Of a stretch of DNA of 47,010 bases, positions 43,513 through 47,010 are shown one piece after another. Position 1 is the stretch's first letter. Each line of letters starts with the position of its first letter. The stretch comes from Streptomyces xantholiticus. Lineage in GTDB: Bacteria; Actinomycetota; Actinomycetes; Streptomycetales; Streptomycetaceae. The notes beneath the pieces are model-generated. The model was not told the DNA's origin and searched no databases. It saw only the letters and a program-made list of their open reading frames with translations. The stretch is from positions 1 to 47,010 of the forward strand of contig NZ_BMWB01000040.1 in assembly GCF_014651015.1 (NCBI RefSeq), given 5' to 3'. Position numbers and translations under genes: made by a program.

Positions 43513-43514
43513 TC

Positions 43515-44870
43515 GTGACCGGGACAGCGATCGGCCTGCTGGTCGTCGTCGGGCTGGCGCTGCTGCTCAAGTGGCGCCGCCCCGCCTGGTACTGGCTCGC
43601 CTTCGGCATCGCCCTCGCTGCCGTTCGGGTCCTGATCCGGTACTCCTTGGTCATGGACGCCTGCGGGCTCACGGTCCCGCCGTCCCGGCTGCGGTTGGCC
43701 TGGGCCCGCATCGCCCACCGGCCCATCCCTGCCCCCCGGCCGCCGCGCATCCTGAGCCTGCGCCCGACCCGCACCGGACTGGTGCTGCGGCTGGGACTCC
43801 GGCCCGGTCAGGACGCCTTCGACTTCGCCGCCTCCACCGACCGGCTGCGACACTCGTTCACCATGCAGGGCGTCACCTCCCGCGAGATCAAGTCGGGTGT
43901 CGTCGAGCTGCGGATGACCGGATACGACGTGCTCAAGCGGGTGCAGATGCCCGCGAGGGTCATCCGTGAAGGCCTACGCATCCCCGTCGCCCTGCGGGAG
44001 GACGGGGAGGTCCACTACCGCGACTACCGCCAGGTCCCACACGCCCTCAACCTCGGTGCCACCGAGTCAGGAAAGTCCGTCTATCAGCGGCAGTTGGTCA
44101 AGGAACTCGCCGCACTCGACGTCGCCCTGGTCGGCATCGACTGCAAGGAAGGAGTAGAGCTCTACCCGCTCGCCCGACGCTTCTCCGCGCTCGCCGACAA
44201 CGCCGACGACGCTGCCGACCTGCTTGACGTTCTCGTGGACAGAATGGCCACGACGTACCGGATCGTCCGTCGCGAGCAGCGCATCAGCTCGGACGTCCCG
44301 GACGCAGAGATCACCGCCGACATCTGGGGCCTGCCGGATCACCTGCGCCCGACTCCGATCGTGCTCCTGGTCGACGAGGTGGCCGAACTGTCGCTGTTCG
44401 CCAACGCGGCAGAGAAGAAGCGGCGCGAACGGATCGTCACCGCACTGGTCCGGCTCGTCCAGCTCGGCCGGGCTGCCGGCATCTACGTCGAAATCTGCGG
44501 GCAGCGCTTCGGCTCCGAACTCGGCGACGGAATCACCATGCTCCGCGCCCAGCTCACCGGCCGTACGGCACACCGGGTCAACGATGAAGCCTCCGCCAAG
44601 ATGGCGTTCGGTGACATCTCCCCGGACGCCGTGGTTGCCGCCACCCAGATTCCCGCGAACCGCCCCGGCACCGCCGTCGCCGGTGACTCGACCGGCGGCT
44701 GGGTCCGCATCCGCACCCCATTCACCTCGCTGCGCCAGGCCGTGAACGTCTGCAACGCCAACGCCCACCGCACGCCGGACCTGCCGGAGCTGACTCCGTT
44801 CCGGCCGCTGCCCCCCACGGTCTCGCTGGTGAAGATCCCGGCCCCGACCGAGGCGCCCGCCTCCGTCTGA
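43515..44870 (+). CDS. TraB/TraSA-type FtsK/SpoIIIE DNA translocase
   Basis: A 451-residue conjugative translocase. Two membrane segments at the N-terminus (IGLLVVVGLALLL, YWLAFGIALAAVRVLI) are followed by the motor: Walker A GATESGKS at 181-188, Walker B IVLLVDE at 282-288, then GQRFGSELGDGITMLRAQL and ANRPGTAVAG near the C-terminus. TraB-type proteins move double-stranded plasmid DNA between mycelial cells as hexamers. The expected C-terminal winged helix for clt recognition is not obvious. GTG 43515 fits operon spacing; an earlier start would overlap the SCO3933 gene. Confidence 0.88.
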   Translation: MTGTAIGLLVVVGLALLLKWRRPAWYWLAFGIALAAVRVLIRYSLVMDACGLTVPPSRLRLAWARIAHRPIPAPRPPRILSLRPTRTGLVLRLGLRPGQDAFDFAASTDRLRHSFTMQGVTSREIKSGVVELRMTGYDVLKRVQMPARVIREGLRIPVALREDGEVHYRDYRQVPHALNLGATESGKSVYQRQLVKELAALDVALVGIDCKEGVELYPLARRFSALADNADDAADLLDVLVDRMATTYRIVRREQRISSDVPDAEITADIWGLPDHLRPTPIVLLVDEVAELSLFANAAEKKRRERIVTALVRLVQLGRAAGIYVEICGQRFGSELGDGITMLRAQLTGRTAHRVNDEASAKMAFGDISPDAVVAATQIPANRPGTAVAGDSTGGWVRIRTPFTSLRQAVNVCNANAHRTPDLPELTPFRPLPPTVSLVKIPAPTEAPASV

Positions 44871-44958
44871 CTCGCCCCGTACGCCGGTCGGCGCGACCGT
44901 CTCGCGCCAGCTCCCTACCCCCGCCATGCCCAAAACGCCCTGCAAAGGAGGTGAAGAC

Positions 44959-45621
44959 ATGACCCGCTCACTGCGCATCGATGCCGTCCTGGTGCAAGCC
45001 GTGATCGCCGGGGCCCTGTCCTTCGCCCACCTGCACGACCTCGCCGCCGCCGCCGGACAGACCGGATGGAAGGCATGGGCCTACCCGGTCTCCGTCGACC
45101 TGCTCCTGGTCGCCGCCTGGCGACGGCTGCGCAACGACGGCCCATCCCGGCTCGCCTGGTGCTGGTTCCTCATCGCCCTGGTCGCCTCGCTCGGCGCGAA
45201 CGTCGCCACCGCCGGATTCCTCGACCTCCAGCACCCGCCCGCCTGGCTGCGCTTCGGCATCGCCGGATGGCCCGCCCTCGCCTTCCTCGGCGGCACCCTC
45301 CTCGCCCACTCACCCGCCGCGACCAACAACGACCCCGAATCGGAGCCCGCGCCCGAGCCGGTCGAGGTTGGGCCGGCCGAACCCGCCCCCACCTCTGAGC
45401 CCGAACCGGTCGAACCTTCGGAGCCTGCTCCGGCCCTGACCGCCGCTGAGCCTGCTGCCGCTCCGGCTCCGCCGGTCCCGGCCGCGCTGGTCGACCACGC
45501 CCGCAAGGTCGCCGACGACCACCACGCCCGTACCGGCACACCGATCGACACCGAGACCTTGCGCACCCGCCTCGGCGTCCCGGCCCCGATGGCCGACGCC
45601 ATCGCCGCCCAACTCGCCTGA
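44959..45621 (+). CDS. DUF2637 (SpdB2-type) spread protein
   Basis: A 220-residue protein. About four membrane segments fill residues 1-115 (VQAVIAGALSFAHLH, WAYPVSVDLLLVAAW, WFLIALVASLGANVATAGF, IAGWPALAFLGGTLLA). A Pro/Glu/Ala-rich linker and a small helical end (VPAALVDHARKVADDHH) follow. DUF2637/SpdB2 proteins help plasmid spread inside the recipient mycelium, probably by bridging septa with TraB. AAAGGAGGTGA ahead of ATG 44959 is an unusually complete ribosome binding site. Confidence 0.82.
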   Translation: MTRSLRIDAVLVQAVIAGALSFAHLHDLAAAAGQTGWKAWAYPVSVDLLLVAAWRRLRNDGPSRLAWCWFLIALVASLGANVATAGFLDLQHPPAWLRFGIAGWPALAFLGGTLLAHSPAATNNDPESEPAPEPVEVGPAEPAPTSEPEPVEPSEPAPALTAAEPAAAPAPPVPAALVDHARKVADDHHARTGTPIDTETLRTRLGVPAPMADAIAAQLA

Positions 45622-45640
45622 TCAGAAGGGACAACCCGCC

Positions 45641-45832
45641 ATGTCTGCCCGCGACTTCTTCCACTCCGTGATGCGGATCGGCCCGGTTCAGGTCGGCACC
45701 CACCGCGACCGGCGCGGCCGTACCAAGCACGCCGCCGTCTGCACTGCCGACCGCTGCGGCTGGTCCTCGGACTACACCAGCCGCTCGGCCGCCACTCTCG
45801 CCGCGCGCACCCACCGCTGCCGCATCGCCTGA
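45641..45832 (+). CDS. Mobile element transfer protein (small spread protein)
   Basis: A 63-residue basic protein, MSARDFFHSVMRIGPVQVGT, with AAVCTADRCGW and a closing HRCRIA. Three Cys and several His suggest a small metal-binding or DNA-contacting fold. It matches the short transfer proteins encoded between spdB2 and the next spread gene in Streptomyces AICEs. Starts 19 bases after the previous stop. Confidence 0.75.
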   Translation: MSARDFFHSVMRIGPVQVGTHRDRRGRTKHAAVCTADRCGWSSDYTSRSAATLAARTHRCRIA

Positions 45833-45846
45833 CAGGAGACCAACCG

Positions 45847-46041
45847 ATGAACGTCGAACTCCCGCTGATCCTCGTCATCGCCGTCTTCGGCTACTTCGGC
45901 ATCCGGCTCTTCCGCCCGCCGACCTGGCTGATCGTCGTGCTCCTCCTCGGCGGCTTCCTCCTCGCCGACACCTTCCTGGCACCCGCCATCGAGTCCGGCA
46001 CCCGCACGGGCGTCGACGTCGTCAACGAAACCCAGAAGTAA
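45847..46041 (+). CDS. Small two-helix membrane protein of the spread operon
   Basis: A 64-residue protein with segments PLILVIAVFGYFGIRLF and LIVVLLLGGFLLADTFLAP, then a polar tail. Small proteins like this sit in the spd cluster of AICEs and likely join the transfer complex at the septal membrane. AGGAGAC precedes the ATG. Confidence 0.72.
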   Translation: MNVELPLILVIAVFGYFGIRLFRPPTWLIVVLLLGGFLLADTFLAPAIESGTRTGVDVVNETQK

Positions 46042-46057
46042 GCGAAGGGAGACCGTC

Positions 46058-46399
46058 ATGCTCCGCCCGCGCATCCCCACCATGCCGACCCCGACCGGCA
46101 TCCTCACACCGCTCGCCGTCCAGCCGACCCGCATCGAGCAGCAGCATTCCGCTCCGGCCTGCACCTGCCGGCACACCCCGCCCGCTGCTCACGTGCCTGC
46201 GCCCGCCCCGGCTCGGCCCGCCGTCCAGATGACTCCGGGCACCCTCCTCGCCCTGGTCGCCGGTGGTGCCGGAGTCGTGCTCGTCGTCGGCGCGGTCCTG
46301 GTCTCGATGCTCCTGGCGGTCGCCGTCACCGCGGCTTCGGTCGCGGTCTGCGCGCTCGTCGTCCGCTCACTGCTCAACAACCCGCGCAAGCGCTTCTGA
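46058..46399 (+). CDS. SpdD-like spread protein
   Basis: A 113-residue protein. A Pro-rich N-terminal half with CTCRH near residue 35 leads to two membrane segments (LLALVAGGAGVVLVVGAVLV and AVAVTAASVAVCALVV) and a basic end NNPRKRF. This layout is that of SpdD-like proteins in Streptomyces transfer clusters. GGGAGA precedes the ATG. Confidence 0.75.
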   Translation: MLRPRIPTMPTPTGILTPLAVQPTRIEQQHSAPACTCRHTPPAAHVPAPAPARPAVQMTPGTLLALVAGGAGVVLVVGAVLVSMLLAVAVTAASVAVCALVVRSLLNNPRKRF

Positions 46400-46489
46400 C
46401 CGGCCCCGGGGCGGTCGTCAACGGCCAAGTCACCGCCGCCCCGGAGCCGCATCCCAACCCATCCCGAAGGACAGGAAGGAACACCCATC

Positions 46490-46675
46490 ATGGCCCAGCC
46501 CACCACCACCGTGCGGGTCTGCTCGAACTGCGACGGCTTCCCCACCGTCCGCGTCACCCTCGGCGGCCGCGACCGGCACGGCAACCTGCGCACCATCACC
46601 GTCCACTGCCCGGCCTGCCACGGCACCGGCACCCGCCCCGTCCGCACCGCCCAGCTGGTCGGAGGCCGAGCATGA
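46490..46675 (+). CDS. Small zinc-finger-like protein
   Basis: A 61-residue protein with two Cys pairs, CSNCDGFP near residue 11 and CPACHGTGTRP near residue 40, the second being a DnaJ-type CxxCxGxG knuckle; together they can bind one zinc. It lies between the spread and rep genes and overlaps the next start by four bases (ATGA). Function unknown. Confidence 0.72.
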   Translation: MAQPTTTVRVCSNCDGFPTVRVTLGGRDRHGNLRTITVHCPACHGTGTRPVRTAQLVGGRA

Positions 46676-46899
46676 ACGACATCACCGTCACCGCGCATCT
46701 GACCACCGACACCCGCACGCGCGTCGTCGTCTTCGCGGACCACGACTTCGTCAGCCTCCGCATCGGCGGCGGGACCGTCGACGTCGCGCTCATCGCCCCC
46801 GCCGGCACCGCCGACATCCTGCGCGCCATCTCCGCCGCCGCCGACCAGGCCGCCCGCGAACTCGACACCCTGCCGGACCTCGACGAGGAGCGCGCGTGA
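46672..46899 (+). CDS. Small AICE protein, unknown
   Basis: A 75-residue protein, MNDITVTAHLTTDTRTRVVV, with a short beta-rich first half (DFVSLRIGGGTVDVALIAP) and a helical second half rich in Ala. Its start overlaps the zinc-finger gene (ATGA) and its stop overlaps the rep start (GTGA), so all three are coupled. Proteins of this type are common before repSA-like genes. Confidence 0.72.
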   Translation: MNDITVTAHLTTDTRTRVVVFADHDFVSLRIGGGTVDVALIAPAGTADILRAISAAADQAARELDTLPDLDEERA

Positions 46900-47010
46900 C
46901 CCACACCGCCACCGCGGCGGGCCTGGACCCGGCCACCCTCGAGGATGTCCTCCGGGTGGCCGGGTCCCCCGGCTTCGACCGCTGGAAAGACCAGGTGCAC
47001 CGCACCGGCG
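46896..47010 (+). CDS. Replication initiator protein (RepSA-type), N-terminal part
   Basis: The first 38 codons from GTG 46896 are visible before the window ends. The LDPATLEDVLRVAGSPGFDR then WKDQVHRTGG start is typical of RepSA-type initiators of pSAM2-like elements, which nick the origin for rolling-circle replication after excision. The catalytic part lies outside the window. The GTG overlaps the previous stop (GTGA). Confidence 0.75.
   Translation, partial: MTHTATAAGLDPATLEDVLRVAGSPGFDRWKDQVHRTG

Larger units (their letters stand above)
37123..47010 (+). mobile_element. AICE (pSAM2-type integrative conjugative element), left part
   Basis: From the tRNA-Val att remnant rightward: McrA-like nuclease, ATPase + DUF4435, structured element B, HD and Pif-like Nudix genes, HTH regulator, SCO3933-type protein, TraB-type translocase, spread genes and the start of a replication initiator. 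In AICEs, xis, int and the far att site usually follow rep, so the right end should lie beyond the window. The left border at the att remnant is inferred; it could instead lie nearer 41.1 kb. Confidence 0.6.

Overview
This is a high-G+C actinobacterial chromosome segment, almost certainly Streptomyces. Support comes from GTG starts, ATGA/GTGA stop-start overlaps, secreted Ala-x-Ala proteins, an aerobic cobalamin locus with CobN and CobG, and a pSAM2-type integrative conjugative element (AICE).

Layout. (1) 1-7.3 kb is core chromosome: a HAD phosphatase, a Mn-riboswitch-controlled TMEM165/GDT1 transporter, a FetB-like permease, a secreted HNH nuclease, a PhoD phosphatase, DoxX behind an iron-box-like site, DedA and a DUF2277 protein. 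(2) 7.4-18.8 kb is a cobalamin block: cbiET-cobM (+), cbiD (-), cobK (+), cobG-cobH-cobIJ (-), then a cobalamin riboswitch and cobN (+). Together these build the corrin ring from precorrin-2 and insert cobalt. (3) 18.8-28.3 kb holds small membrane and secreted proteins, a reductase, a Cys-rich copper-storage-like protein, a methyltransferase, a PH-domain protein, a lipoprotein, a PyrF-like gene with a damaged 3' end that overlaps a DinB-fold gene, an FG-GAP repeat protein and a GH26-like enzyme. (4) 28.3-35.8 kb is a loosely packed accessory region with a HIT protein, a lipase, a SMI1/KNR4 protein, several unknown genes and at least three broken ones. (5) 35.8-41.1 kb is a small defence island: a dead tyrosine integrase, a tRNA-Val 3'-end attachment-site remnant, a McrA-like HNH endonuclease, and a lower-G+C ATPase + DUF4435 pair resembling PARIS (AriA/AriB). 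(6) 41.2-47.0 kb is the conjugation and replication part of an AICE: HD protein, Pif-like Nudix protein, HTH/DUF5919 regulator, SCO3933-type protein, TraB/FtsK translocase, Spd-type spread proteins and the start of a replication initiator.

The most striking signal has no named feature type. A structured non-coding element of about 170 bases occurs twice (35769-35942 and 40795-40959), on either side of the defence island and in the same orientation. It folds into five nested helices. Between the copies the helix sequences differ by paired, compensatory changes, while the apical loop and one bulge stay the same. The second copy starts on the last base of the DUF4435 stop codon. I cannot assign it to a known RNA family. 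I infer that 35.8-47 kb is a tandem accretion of two AICE-type elements at one tRNA-Val site, with the defence genes as cargo.
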